DNA of 64,000 nucleotides from Kudoa neothunni (taxonomy: Eukaryota > Cnidaria): contig OZ199839.1 in the NCBI GenBank assembly GCA_964304625.1, positions 10,354,001-10,418,000 on the forward strand, given 5' to 3'. The notes beneath the pieces were generated by a model. The model was given only the letters and a program-made list of their open reading frames with translations. It did no database searches and had not been told where the DNA came from. Of this stretch, positions 1-11,900 are shown piece by piece. Made by a program: the position numbers and the translations under genes. The first letter of the stretch is position 1, and each line of letters opens with the position of its first letter.

Positions 1-629
1 TCAATAATTTCGCTGAACAAATATCTTGCGCCTGTTATAAAAATATCACCTTTTTGAGGAACCGAAGTTATCGAATGGAACTTTTTTAAATAGCGACATC
101 TCAGAAATTTATACAAATAACCTCGGTGTTATAAAATAATTCATCATATTTTATCATAGATAAAAGCGAGTTCAACTAAATAACACTTTATCTTTTCGCA
201 TCTGCCAACAATTTCGACTCTACAGGAACATCTGGTATCATTTTTCGAAACCATCCTCATATAAGAAAATATCAAGAATGAAACAGAAGTTCCGATTCAG
301 ATTATATTTTATTCGATTTTTTTTCGTAAAAAGTCATAATTACAATCAATTTCAGTTAATTGCACCCACTACAGTCAATTATTGAATTCATAAAGTCAGC
401 TGCAATCAATTTATTTTTCCACAGTTAATTTTTGAAGACCCCTGGTCGGCTCTACAGAAACCCCCTATTGGGTTTTATTTCGTTCCTGTAAGTAACCCTG
501 CTTTTATGAGCGCATGAGTTCTACCCTTCCAACAGAATCCCGTTACAGCTGCAAGAAAGACCACGACAAGTCGTAGATCCCTGCGATTATTTCAGCCTTC
601 CTACTCAATTTGGATTAGTTGTAAGGGAT
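1..629. other. Intergenic spacer, no gene seen
   Basis: AT-rich sequence with no reading frame or splice pattern I could connect to a protein. The end near 590-629 is slightly less AT-rich and leads into the tRNA-like sequence. Confidence 0.5.
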
Positions 630-706
630 GCCTGGACTAGGCCTCGAACTTACAACCTCATGGTATGCGAGCCATATCCAACACCATTATACCATAATTT
701 CCAGGC
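630..706 (-). tRNA. tRNA-like sequence (degenerate tRNA or SINE head)
   Basis: On the minus strand this 77-nt stretch begins GCCTGGA and ends TCCAGGC, a perfect 7-bp acceptor stem. It contains an A-box-like GGTATAATGGT and a B-box-like GTTCGAGGC at about the right spacing. The T-stem pairs poorly (at least two mismatches), the D-loop is long, and no clean 5-bp anticodon stem with a 7-nt loop is visible, so I cannot name an anticodon. A decayed tRNA or the head of a tRNA-derived SINE fits better than a working tRNA. Confidence 0.35.
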
Positions 707-1074
707 TTATGGTTAAGAAGCGCTGCGTTAGAAGGTCACTGTTTTTTAATCGTTACATGGTTCAAATGATTCGTAATTAAAGATTTTTAGAATTAAATTT
801 ACTCTACTGATTATAAATTCGTATAAATCTTATTTCCTGCTCAACTATTTTATATATGTTTAGAAAATGGCGCGTGCAAATAAAATTTGATAAATGAGTG
901 AAAATTTTGATCGTAAAAATATTAAATAAAATAATATTATGTTAACAAACTCAAAGTTGTGGCATTATTCGACCATTAAAAATTGAAATGTCAACCGCTG
1001 AACACAAGGGTGGATATGTATGAAGGAGTTGACGGAGAGATAGGTGAACTCAAATGAATGAATAAGAGGATAAG

Positions 1075-3795
1075 TTATAGCCTTGGAGATGATGGATGAG
1101 GCAAATTGAATTGATTGTTGTAAAGCCGTGTCAGATAAATACTTAGGCCGATGGTAAGAGCAGTGGCAACGAATCCAATGCACAAAGTCACATACTAAAC
1201 GACGTTATAATGAAACTTTAGATTCAATAACAACCTTATCAATGGACGACGATATTAAGTAGAGTCTGAAAATGAAAGGGTCATGTCTATGTACGAATTG
1301 AAAATGGAAATGTCTAGTTGAAATTATACTCGCTGGCGGTCCACAATGGAAAGGGATGAGGGTCACTAAGGCCGACAGTGGTACTGATATCGTAGACGCT
1401 AGCATCAAAAACGCAGCCGTTTGTGGTAGCAAAACTGTAGTAATTTGGCTATAATTTGAAATTAGTTTGCTGCACAAAAATTTCGCAATATACTAAATTG
1501 AATGATGCTTCAGCGGTACAATTGACAGGTTTATTAGTGACTACTTTCACAGTACCAAGGAAATATGCTAACAATCGTTTATAGATTAGATGGTTATCAT
1601 TTTGGGGATTTCTAATGAGAGGGGGCTTTATCTATAAAATAGCGCCAAAATCGATACACGCGTCTCAAACTTCACTCACTATTGATATCGGATTTGTACA
1701 CCTCTTGAAACAAAGTGCATTTGATATTGTTAATAATGCATGAAAATAATTGTTTAACCTTGTTGACAATTTATTTCTACTCATATATAAAAGTGAACAT
1801 ACCACCAACTCGGAAGGGGCAGTAAGAGATGAAATGTCAGAGGAAGGTACTCCAGCAAGTTCAAGCACAGCTTTTGCCATTCCGATAGACAACTTTTCCA
1901 ATTTCTATACGGAAAAAATTAGACATGATTGGTCAATCACATATAATGTGATACTTCTATCAATTTATTGTTGTCTACAACATTTCCTGACTTAGTGAAA
2001 GCAACGTTGATATATTTGTCATTATCAAGATGACTAAGATAACGTCTAAATGAAATCACTGTATTAATTTCTAGGTTAAACATGAACGAACTGGTTTTGG
2101 AACTCATTGTCAAAGTCTGTCAAAACAATCCCTTTGATATTGGAATTAAGTTTATGGAAAGCAACTAATGAAGATGGAGGCAATTCACGTTTAGAGTTTG
2201 AACTCGTTGACGCTGATTGGACCGTCAAACCTTCTGCAGTTAATGTTTTCTTGATTTTTTCCTAAAAATATTGATATTTCACGAATGTCCAATAAAATAT
2301 TCACTATCAAAGTCGCATCTGTATTTTGGCTAGAATGAAGATATAGTGTTTTTTGGTCGTTTTGAATAAATGCCAGCTGATTAAAATCAATAAAAGTGTT
2401 GATGTTGTTGAGTGTGAGAGCAGTTAGATTTTCATTTTTTGGAAATCGTTGATTTTTCAAAAAGCTTGCCAAAGTCTTGCTGCCAGTGAAATCGAATGTT
2501 TCCTTAAAATCCAATAAGACTCAATAAACACAGAAATAATTCAAATACCTTGTTATTGAGAAAGATAATCACATTTTTATTCATCTTTGATATGATACTC
2601 TTAAAATGATGATCAATCAAAAAATAGAAACAATACAACACATTGGAGTACATTTTCTCGTTTCCAATGACCCAAAATATGAGCTACAGAAAGTAATGAG
2701 ATGAGACCGCTAAGAGAACTTTCTGCATTCAAATCTTTTGTATAGAACAGTGAGCGTCCGTCCAACTATGGTTGGAAATTAAACCAATAACAAAAGTGCC
2801 ATATACAATTGCAGATAGCACAATAACTTCGTTAGTTCCTTTAAAATCTTTCATGTAATCACCCACACTAGCCCAATAACTTAATCCGTACAACTGGCTA
2901 CAAAAATAATCAGTAATAAAAGGATTTTCATTTCTGCTCAAGCAGACTCTTGATGATTGATTTCTTGAGTACATGAAACTGCTCATGTGTACCCCGCACT
3001 TCGTATAAGTTTCCGATGCTGTAGTTTTCACCTTAGAGAGACACTAATCGGGAATGTTTATTAGAGTGTATCACACGAATGGTGTATACATTGTTGATTT
3101 TGCTAATTTCATCAGGATTATCCACAAGGAAGATAGGATAATTGAAAACTCGATATAGGAGTCTGTTACCCTTTACAAACAAAAAATAATAACTCATTCA
3201 ACTATCAAACAATTAGCAATACAGTGGGATTCCAAAGTTTTCCGGAGCATGGTTTGTCTGAAGGTGATTCATTAGGGCAAGCACTCGCGGGGGAGAAATT
3301 AACGTGTCCCACATTTGGGTTCGATTTCACAATTATTCCTTGTAATTTGGTAGACTTTTCCAAAGTTTCTATTTCCGGCCTAGTTTTTGGTTGAAAACGC
3401 GACCAGCAATCCAGAAAATACCTTCCAAACATTTGATCACTCAAATAAGCAATAATTGGTTCAGTAGGGGGATTTTTAGATAATTCTTTCAAATCGCCGG
3501 GATTAGTGATTGGCCATAGTCTTCCATTATTGCCATTCCTTGACGCTAATAAAAATTAAAAAGTTAAATAACTAGTTTGATTCGCTATTTAATGAATGTA
3601 TACATGAGCATCCTACACCCCCATTCAGCCCAGAATAATACACACACGGATAAAAATCATCAATATTTTGATAGATATCATCTTTCAATGTGCATCTCAG
3701 GGGAGAAACTATTCAATTTCATCAATACAATTTAATTACAAATCTATTGGATACTGCAAAAAAAGAAAAATCAATACTAAACAACTAATTATCAT
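1075..3795 (-). CDS. NCSTN: Nicastrin, gamma-secretase subunit (multi-exon)
   Basis: Nicastrin is the large glycosylated subunit of gamma-secretase, which docks substrates for intramembrane cleavage by presenilin. Exon 1 (3755-3795) encodes a signal peptide beginning MIISCLVLIFLFLQ. Later exons follow the family order: the N-terminal cysteine region (DDFYPCVYYSGLNGGVGCS), the FSPASACPN stretch, the NYPIFLVDN segment, and ETFDFTGS, which is the family ETFDYIGS block (DYIGS motif) around 2470-2550. Then come RELPPSSL and KGIVLTDF (about 2110-2200), KAVLELAGVPSSD (about 1840-1890), and near 1320-1450 the C-terminal luminal piece containing PLWTASEY. A final exon has one membrane helix (VTLCIGFVATALTIGLSIY) and a short tail ending NLPHPSSPRL. 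Introns are mostly about 40-60 nt. I did not settle every splice site, notably around 1480-1800, 1910-1990 and 2690-2740. The nearest neighbour, at 4085, lies on the opposite strand. Confidence 0.9.
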
Positions 3796-4084
3796 TTAAT
3801 CGGTTAGTCTCGACTTGGACCGATTCACGTACATTAGTATGGAGATCGGTTTGTATTCGTTGGTTCAATAAGTTAGTGAATTTGTTTGGATTCTAAAATT
3901 CTATGGATATTATTTTTAACTGAAAACAATAGATGCTTATTTTACTCGGTTCTTTTAACGACCATATCCAAATAATCCTTATTTTCTTATCCTGAGGGAA
4001 ATTTGTTTATCAACTTTTTTTAACTATAACTAATTTAACACATTAAAAATTTTTTTTTCTGTTTCATAAAATAAAAAAAGTAAC
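3796..4084. other. Divergent spacer between nicastrin and the secreted peptide gene
   Basis: About 290 bp of AT-rich sequence between two divergently transcribed genes. It probably contains both 5' regions, but I see no defensible promoter motif. Confidence 0.4.
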
Positions 4085-4465
4085 ATGAGAGTCGTATGGA
4101 TAGTTTTGTTGTTAGTGACTTTAAGTACATCAAACAGAAATATTTTTTATCAATTATTCACATTATATTCTAGAGTCATATGATATGAAAAAAAATCCAA
4201 CCCCCCACTTAAATTACTACCATTCTGTTCATTCAAGTATGGTAAAAATATAATTTGATTTTAATGTGATTTTATGCTAGAGGTTGTACCCACTTCAAAT
4301 GGACAAACAAGGAGCTACCAAACAAAACCTTCTGATATGAACGAATTTTCCGATGTCCGTACAGATTTGTATAACGCTCCAAACACTTATAAATATGGCG
4401 TGGATACTTATTATAACAATTATCATCGAGACGTAATACTTTTATCTCTCCCACACATAATTTAA
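4085..4465 (+). CDS. Small predicted secreted peptide, two exons
   Basis: Exon 1 (4085-4124) encodes MRVVWIVLLLVTL, a short basic start followed by a hydrophobic core typical of a signal peptide. The donor (gtacat) at 4125 and the acceptor (tgctag) ending at 4280 are both phase 1. Joining them gives an uninterrupted protein of about 75 residues ending ...VILLSLPHII. The mature part is polar and rich in Tyr and Asn (for example YGVDTYYNNYHRD). It has no cysteines and no recognised domain. The gene is divergent to nicastrin. Support is the signal peptide plus matching splice phase only. It could be a lineage-specific secreted peptide or a chance pairing. Confidence 0.5.
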
Positions 4466-5887
4466 TGGGCGTAGCGGCGAAACGATATCTCAAGACCTAA
4501 AGTTATAGCCAATTTAAAAGAATTATTTTTACGCGGTAAATTGATATATTTTATCTATGTTGTAATCTGAATTTTAGCGGTTAACAACGATTATTAATGG
4601 TAGAGATTTGGTTTTAGTGAGTTTAGTGTGATTTTGTTAAATTAATTATAATAAGTGTGAGTTGTTCTCAGGTCGGAATGGCGTATAATTTATATTCTGT
4701 ATTTAATTAATAGAAAGGGATAATCATAATTGTTGATGTATGCATCATGAATGAAAAATTGAGGCCTTGTCATTTATAATATTAAGCATTCCTCTTCTTT
4801 ATTGGTTTTCAAGGTAAACCAACGAAGCAACTTATTAGGTTGCAGTGGGAATCGCAAAATTATTAACATCTACCCCTCGTCCCTTATCTTTCTATGGTAA
4901 TGTGGGAGTTTAGTCCACTAAACATCCTCGTTTCTGTTATATACCATACCAAAATAATAACCCATATTAAATATAAGGCAGTGTCTATTGGACCTTACAA
5001 ATTCGGTTTATTATATGTTTGGATTATTTATTATCCAAAATGTGTATTTTTAGATTTAAATGAACGCTTATAAATTTAATTAAGTCTCATATTGATAAAA
5101 CTTTGATTTTACTTTCTTATAAAACTAAATTATATATTTTTCACTGGGTGGCATAATTATAAATCATTGTATACAGTAAGATGTTTCTACATTAACACCA
5201 ATAATAATAATAACAATGGAGTTGTTACATCACAAAATATCCGATTTTAGTAAAAGAAAACATGTGAATTTAATTCATAACGTGCCTGTGTGGAATGAAT
5301 ACAGAAGGGAATATCACAAGCCATAATAATCTCATTTTTAAAAATAATTTATTTAACATAAGAGTTCCATTTAACAGTTTTGAAGAACTAAAATTGAAAA
5401 TTGATGAATCCGCATAAAAAAGTCCATAACTATAAATAAGATTATTTTATTAGTGAATTTATTACATCCTAAACTTATCACGAGTTTATTATACCAACAA
5501 TTTCTTGTTCGATTATATGTAGAGCTAGCAGATATTCTGATAATATAAGTTATAAAAATTAAAATTAATCTATCAGTAAATTGGATCATTTATTATGATA
5601 AATTACAAGAATAATAACGTTTTATTTCTCTTAAGTTAAGTCGGTTAACACGTTCCTACGGACCAACATCCTCCATTTTTAATATATAAATATAAAATAT
5701 ACTATGGTAATTTTTTAAGGGATTGTAACTTAAAATAGATTGCTTCAACGACAGTAAACCGATTTGTACGGGCCAATAGATACTGTCTAAATATAATTGT
5801 ACGAATGACACACACGGCGTTCATTGTTCGGTTTAGTAGGTTTACGCGAAGTGGATGTTCTATTATTTGGCGCAAATTAAAACACTA
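4466..5887. other. AT-rich spacer with one tiny ORF
   Basis: Mostly low-complexity AT sequence. The only coding-like item is a 36-codon ORF at 5216-5326 (+) starting MELLHHKISDFSKRK. It has no homology I recognise and no signal peptide. Nothing else is supported. Confidence 0.4.
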
Positions 5888-5998
5888 ATGGCTTCCAGGG
5901 AAACCAACACCCTAAACCCTATCCATAAATCCATTAGGGTTCTGCCTTTACAGAGATTTCAAGGCTGTAAGCGCATCGCCGACGATTCAAGCGTCTAA
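5888..5998 (+). CDS. Short ORF in a GC-richer island, possible first exon
   Basis: A 36-codon ORF starts MASRETNTLNPIHKS and ends IADDSSV, within an island (about 5800-6090) that is clearly less AT-rich than its surroundings. Just after the stop, another frame stays open and reads SNSPSSAGSNYNCRRYYT, which suggests an exon broken by an indel or an unrecognised splice. The island also has two inverted repeats: AACCCTA/TAGGGTT, and TCGCCGAC/GTCGGCGA about 50 nt apart. It may instead be a structured RNA or a transposon scrap. I do not recognise a family. Confidence 0.25.
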   Translation: MASRETNTLNPIHKSIRVLPLQRFQGCKRIADDSSV

Positions 5999-6549
5999 TT
6001 CACCCTCCTCTGCTGGATCAAACTATAACTGTCGGCGATATTACACTTGAAGTGCAATAGCACTCTAAAAACAAGCTCCCATTACGGGATAGAAACATAC
6101 TTGTACAGTAAACTGTAGACTGATTTTCTATTCGAACCGAAATAATATGAGACGTATAAAAATTCTGGAATTTAAAGTTAGCTATCCAATTGTAACATGC
6201 TCTATTTGGTTTTTCATAAATGTATAAATGGAGGAGTAATAGATATGAAAGTAAGAAGAGAAGAGTTCATTGTATTTTGACTAAGAGTAGAATGACATTA
6301 TGCTTAAAAATTCACACCAAAATAATCATAACGAGTGTCTATTAGCGTATCCAGTTTGTAGTTTCAATTAGAAGGTGACAATTTGATGATTGATTATGTC
6401 TGTTATTACGATTTTTCCACAAGATAACACTGAGATATCTTCGGGGCTTTTGAAAAGATTGTTGGGAGTGGTTGTGGAAGAAGGAAATTCAGCTATGACC
6501 ATGCCATCACTACATTAAATCAAAATTATTGAGATAGAGTTGGAAGTGT
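5999..6549. other. Spacer downstream of the TRIM-NHL gene
   Basis: It contains the second half of the GC-richer island (to about 6090), then AT-rich sequence up to the TRIM-NHL stop codon. No gene is supported. Confidence 0.4.
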
Positions 6550-9500
6550 TTACCTATTGCAGACAAGAACACGACAATTTCCAGAATCAGACACCACCAA
6601 ATTTCCCATCAGATCGAAATCTATACCTTTCGGTGTGGATAATGTGTCAATGGAGGTGTTGCCAAGATGAGATATGGTGGAAATAGGATTAGAACCTTGG
6701 CGTGGATCAAAAACCAGAATGAGATTGTTTTTGGAGTCGGTAGCGTACACTTGATTCCTAAACGAGTCGTATGCGGTGTAAACAGGGTAAAATCGAAGTT
6801 TGTCATAGTTTGTATCTAAAAAAAGTAAATTAATATAAGAATATAACTAATCCACAATTACATAAGTTATCTATGTGGATTCCTTCTGTGTTTATCAATT
6901 GGATTCTAGCGTTATCTCTATCACAAACAAAGAATTTATTTCCAGAGTTGTTGAAACAAATGCCCATTGGAGAACGAAAGTTTCCAGCAGTGTATCCTTC
7001 TTTGCCAAAACAAGCTTTGGGTTTTAATATAAAAGTTTCCCGCGCTGAATTAGTAGATATAATTTCTTTATGGAAGAGTTGGATGCGATGGTTGGTTAGT
7101 TCACTGACCACAATGAGATCCCCATCGTTGTTTAAAGCAATACCAGATGGACATGAAAAATGCCCGACTTTCTGACCATGCGATCCAAACACTCCAAGTT
7201 GTTCTCCTCGTTTTCCCAACACCTAATTCATTCAAAAATTTTCCAGTACCGAAAAATTTAGGGAATAAAACACTTCTACCTGTAGTCGATGGTTGTAACT
7301 GTCACACACAAATATTTCATGATTATTGTTGGAGGTGACACCCAAAGGGGACTTGAATTCTTTGGATTTGGTTCCATAGGCTCCAATTTTAAAAGGTTGA
7401 ATTGATTTTTGCGACTCATAGTCCCTTTTTTGCGAATGCATTCACATAGAATGGGCTTCCTTTGATAGCGCTATCTCCGATGGAAACTTCAATGGCGTGC
7501 TTTCCAGTCACTTTTGGCACGTAACTCACCAAATAGCTTCCATCATCTATTAGAATAAAATATGGGGTTGTATATTAAAGATTGAAAAAAGTAGATTATA
7601 TATATTCAATTCCTTATAAATATGACATTTGAGTAAAATTCAGAAAAAGTTATATTTTTTATAAATTAAAAGAATAGATTTTAATAAAAAAATATAAAAA
7701 AAACAATTTTACTCACCGTGAAAAATATGTAATTAATTACATCTCAGTTATTCTTAGTTCAAACAAACAATCAGTAATCTACGAAAAGTTCATTAACGAT
7801 TCTCAAAGAAATTATAATTCTGAATACGCGTCTGTATATAAATTTAAACAAATATTAAAAGAAGTGACTATTTCGTTAAATTATAATGTACAGTAGATGT
7901 TAAAAAATAAAATTTATAAATCAATTATAAATAGGAGTTTCTGGGATTTAAAATGGTTACTGGGCGTGAGCAGGTGCAATTAAGAATTAAAAATATCTGT
8001 TGTAACTGCCAATATTAAATACTAGATTTGAATTAAAAAAATACAGTTATAATCCTTTAAATTTAAAAAAAAATAAAAATTAAGTTAAATTCTTAAATAT
8101 GAAAAAAATTAATAATAAATTATCTTAAAAATATTTAATTTATGTTGGGAAAATATTTCATCGAAAAGTATTAAAAATGTTAACGATTATTCAAATAGTA
8201 AAATTGAAAATTACGATGATTCTTAACTGACACATTTGTATCGAGTATATGGTTGCTGGAAGAAGTGATATTTATTTGTAGATTCTTATTCACAGCAATA
8301 TTATTTCCAAACCTATCCATTGTGACAACTCGAAAACACTGAGGTTCATTGACAATGGCATTTTTGATGCCATCACCAGAAGCAAATGATAATTCAGCAT
8401 AGGTTGAGAATATTTCAACGGAACCGATAATATTAGAGCCAATATTATCGGAAATCTAGAATAAATGTGTTCAACTTGGATTGTAGACAGTAGTCCATCA
8501 ACAAACATACGGGATTAATATTTTTTTTGAAAATAATGCTATCATCTTCTTCAGGTTCGATCTTTAAGGCTTGAAATTCGGAACACAAATTTTTCAGATG
8601 AAACTTAAGGTTTAGTATCTTTACAGCATCGTCACGAGATAGGTGTTTGTGAGAGACCGATTCGAGGAAAACCATTTTTCCTAGTTCCATCTCAAGCGCA
8701 TCTTTCTGAACGTCTAATTTTTTTAGTTTTAGGCGAATTCCTTTGTTGAGATAGTCTTTTATTTCATCCCCCATCATGCTGATTTCTTTGATTCTTTCCT
8801 AAGTTGGTCAAACAAAGTTAAGAGATTATTCGCAACAACATCGCTAGTATACTTGTACACTTTGATTTATTCTACTTACAATATCCTCTTCGCATTGTTT
8901 AAGGTTTTCAATGGTGGTTTCGATGTTGTGGACAGCATCTCTGATAAGAATTTGATTATTCTTATTGTTCTCAAGAAGTTCTATAAACAGTTTCCTCTGT
9001 TGTCTATAAATATCGCAGATGTCAAATATCTTGTGTTCTCGATGCCCAACTATCTCACAAACTCTACACATCAACTCCTCGCAGTCATTACAAAAGTATT
9101 TCAATAGGTTTTTGTTGTGTAGTCTAAATTTTAATCATTTGTCATAAACAACTGATATGAATACACATATTCATACTTGCAGTATTTGTATTTTAACTCT
9201 TCGTTAGGTAATACACTTACGTTGGCTTCATTTTCCACGTCCAACGGAGGTGATTCTGTAGTTGGTAAAACAACTGAATTTCTTATGAGATCACACAACT
9301 TTTCGAGCTGAAAATTTCTAGGAATACCCTTTAGAAAATTATCTGGACCACCCTCACCAATTATTGTAATTTTTGAACATATTGGACAAGTCAAATATTT
9401 CCCAAAGTCAACATCCCCATAAGATCGAGTTGTCAACATATTCATTATGCATCCTGAACAGAAGCTATGACTGCAATTTAAGTGTTTAGGATTTTCCATC

Positions 9501-9583
9501 ACTCCCAGACATATGCCGCATGTGAGAACCTCAACAAGATTCTCAAATATAGAAATATACTCTTCCGGGGTAGCTCCCTGCAT
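6550..9583 (-). CDS. TRIM-NHL protein: RING, B-box, coiled coil, filamin, NHL repeats
   Basis: Probable E3 ubiquitin ligase or RNA regulator of the TRIM2/TRIM3/LIN-41 type. I start it at the ATG at 9583. The RING finger is at residues 22-69 (LTCGICLG..., LNCSHSFCSGC, LTCPIC). A phase-2 intron (donor gtatga, acceptor tttag) then joins a single B-box: YCKLHNKN, YFCNDCEELMCRVC, GHREHK. A coiled coil follows (ENLKQCEEDI joined to ERIKEISMMGDEIK, then about 100 residues). The filamin/ABP280 domain spans two exons (SFASGDGIKNAIVNEP, then DGSYLVSYVPKVTGKHAIEV and GSPFYVN). At least four to five NHL repeats run from 7440 down, each with G..F..P.GI and V.D..N.R.Q signatures, ending LVVSDSGNCRVLVCNR at 6550. 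With one B-box it resembles TRIM2/3 more than TRIM71. Introns are short except one of about 0.65 kb inside the filamin domain (about 7560-8210). Confidence 0.94.
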
Positions 9584-10867
9584 TCTTGTCAAACAACAGT
9601 ACAACCGTGTGTTGGATTAGCCCCTTTAGACAATGGAAATTTGTTTACGTGAAGTCTGTTCAATTGAATAATAACATTTCTATTAACACATCTTATACAA
9701 ATCCATAGCAGGTAATTATTTATGTTTCACACCTACTAAAAAAATGATCACAACTAATCCTGTCTCTTCGCAACATCAATTTAAAAAAATTGTGTTTTTC
9801 AATCGGTTAAAAATTATTAACAGAAATATAATAATAAATTGTAATTTAATTGTTCCACTCAATTTATTTGTTTCTCGATAAGAGTATATTATATAAATTC
9901 GTTGCAATATTTAGAAAGTTCGTAAAAATTAAGTTATACCTTCATTCTCTCCATAATACAACTTATTTCCACGACTATTTTGACTAAAAAAATGGTCTAA
10001 ACTATAAAAAGAAATAAAATATTTAAATCCAAGGATTTGTGGCGTAAAGTTTAACCGTCGAATACCTGGAGGTTGCCTTGCCATTGTGTCCAATCAGTGC
10101 TTATTATATCAATAACTTTTACAAAATACTTTCTTCCCTTGGTGTATTTTATAGAATATTTGTGATTTTAAAAGTATTTAAATAGCCGAGTTTTATGTTT
10201 AATATTTTCGCTTTAAATCAAAAAAGAACAAAAGTTACACGAATACCTGATCATGCTCTCCGTGGTCACCTAATAAATAATAACGTTAAGATAGTCAAAA
10301 TATATAAAAAACTTTTCTACAGTAAGATAAACATTACAAATGTATTTTGAAGCAAGGCATTTTTTAAAATTATTTTTTTTCTAGAACAACTTGACTCTGT
10401 GAACTAATTTAATCTTACATGGGAATAATTCATATTATAATAATTTCGTTAGATTACATTCCAACAAAAAGAAGTAAGTTAAATGTAGTAGTTTAAAGTT
10501 TAAATAAGACCATCTTATCATAACTTAAAAATTTAAAATCTTAAAATCCTTAGACTATATACATTTAACGTATTTCTGTCAATAGGGGAGGAGATTTCCT
10601 AATAAAATCATGGATTTTGAGAATAAAACAAAACCTCAACTGTTAAAATAATAATAATAACAATAAGTAAATGTTAACAAATAATAAAACAGTTGACCTC
10701 TAATTTTTCACGCTATTCAAAGTATATACAAGCATAATTATTATTGTTCTTCGCACTTTTGCGAATAAACGCCACAAAAACGCATCATTGATTTATTTTT
10801 ATTAAATGTATTATATTTTAATATGTAAAAAATAACGTAAATAATTATTTTCTCAACCTTGAATGCA
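9584..10867. other. AT-rich spacer, no gene seen
   Basis: About 1.3 kb between the TRIM-NHL start and the Merlin element. It is low-complexity AT sequence with no supported feature. The 5' region of the TRIM-NHL gene should lie at its left edge. Confidence 0.45.
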
Positions 10868-10875
10868 ATAATTTT

Positions 10876-10898
10876 GGCTAAATTACAGTATACGGGAA
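10876..10898 (+). repeat. Left terminal inverted repeat of the Merlin element
   Basis: A 23-bp repeat that matches the reverse complement of 11870-11892 at 22 positions. Confidence 0.93.
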
Positions 10899-10909
10899 TT
10901 TAGGGCGGA

Positions 10910-11806
10910 ATGTCATCTTATAAGAGAATATTCACATTTGAGGATATTGACAGCACCACAATGCTTGATTATGGCTATTTTCGAGATGACCTCGAATACA
11001 CTATCAAGGTTTTGCAAAACGTGGGTCTTTTGCATACTTTTCGTAAATGTGTGTGCGGAGAGAGTATGTACATATTGGCAAGGAAGGATGTCAACGATGG
11101 ATACCAATTCAGGTGTAGCGTGTGTAATAAAAGATGTTCTATCCGAAAAGGGACAATATTTGAACTATCGAAGCTGCCTTTGTGGACAATTTTTATTGGA
11201 ATGGTTTCTATCATCCAAATATGACGTATGAAACTCTACGTCAACATTTAAATATATCCTCAAATTCAACGATATTGGAGCTGAAATCTGTTATTAGAGA
11301 CTTAATGACTCTAAAATTAGATGATGAGCCCATTAAAATTGGAGGCGAGGGAAAAATCGTCCAAATCGATGAAACAGCCATCTCAAAAAAGAAAATATGA
11401 TGTTGGGAGGATTTTAAAAAATCAACAGTATTGGATGGTAGGTGGGATCGACGAGGACGGAGACTGCTTCCTGAAAGTTACCAAGATTCGGAACAGAGAA
11501 GTTCTCGAAAATATTATAACAGAAAATGTGGAGGCGGGCTCGACCACTTGGACAGACGGTTGGCGCGGATACAACACTTTGGAAGATTTAGGATTTATTC
11601 ATGGGGTTGTGATCCATAAGCGGCGATTCGTTTCTCCTGGAGGGATTCATACAACCCGTATAGAATCTACTTGGGGAGCATTCAAACGAAAATACAGGAA
11701 CGCCACTAATAAGAATCCAGAAAATCTAGATGGTAACATATCTGACTTCTTGTTTAGAAGAAAATATTTTAAAAAAGAATTAAGCACCCTCTTTAAATAT
11801 ATATGA
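10910..11806 (+). pseudogene. IS1595/ISXO2-type DDE transposase, two frame changes
   Basis: This is the Merlin transposase. An N-terminal zinc ribbon (KCVCGE ... FRCSVCNKRC) is followed by SIRKGTIFELSKLPLW, the usual linker, and a helix-turn-helix-like MTYETLRQHLNISSNS. The DDE catalytic triad is visible as VQIDETAI (D), TWTDGWRGYN (D) and TTRIESTWGAFKRKYR (E), and the product ends ...LSTLFKYI. The protein runs in one frame to about 11215, in a second frame to about 11390, then back in the first, so two opposite one-base shifts cancel out. The second lies in an A-run near 11384. The product would be about 300 residues. Whether these are mutations, assembly indels or recoding cannot be told here, but the second shift is +1, not the -1 slippage usual in IS elements. 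Confidence 0.9.
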
Positions 11807-11869
11807 TTATATTTTCACATTAAAATATTTCCGATTTTTCCCGAGAGCGCCAATATTTTCTACGAAGAT

Positions 11870-11892
11870 TTCCCGTATACTGTAATTTAGCT
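11870..11892 (-). repeat. Right terminal inverted repeat of the Merlin element
   Basis: Reverse complement of the left repeat with one mismatch at the outermost base. It is followed directly by the ATAATTTT target duplication. Confidence 0.93.
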
Positions 11893-11900
11893 ATAATTTT

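Larger units (their letters stand above)
10868..11900 (+). mobile_element. Merlin (IS1595/IS1016-like) DNA transposon, 1017 bp plus TSD
   Basis: The element body is 10876-11892. It is flanked by an identical 8-bp target duplication, ATAATTTT (10868-10875 and 11893-11900), the size expected for Merlin. Terminal inverted repeats of 23 bp (10876-10898 and 11870-11892) differ only at the first base, and both carry GCTAAATTACAGTATACGGG. One transposase reading region fills the interior. The clean ends suggest a fairly recent insertion, although the transposase is split between frames. Confidence 0.93.
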
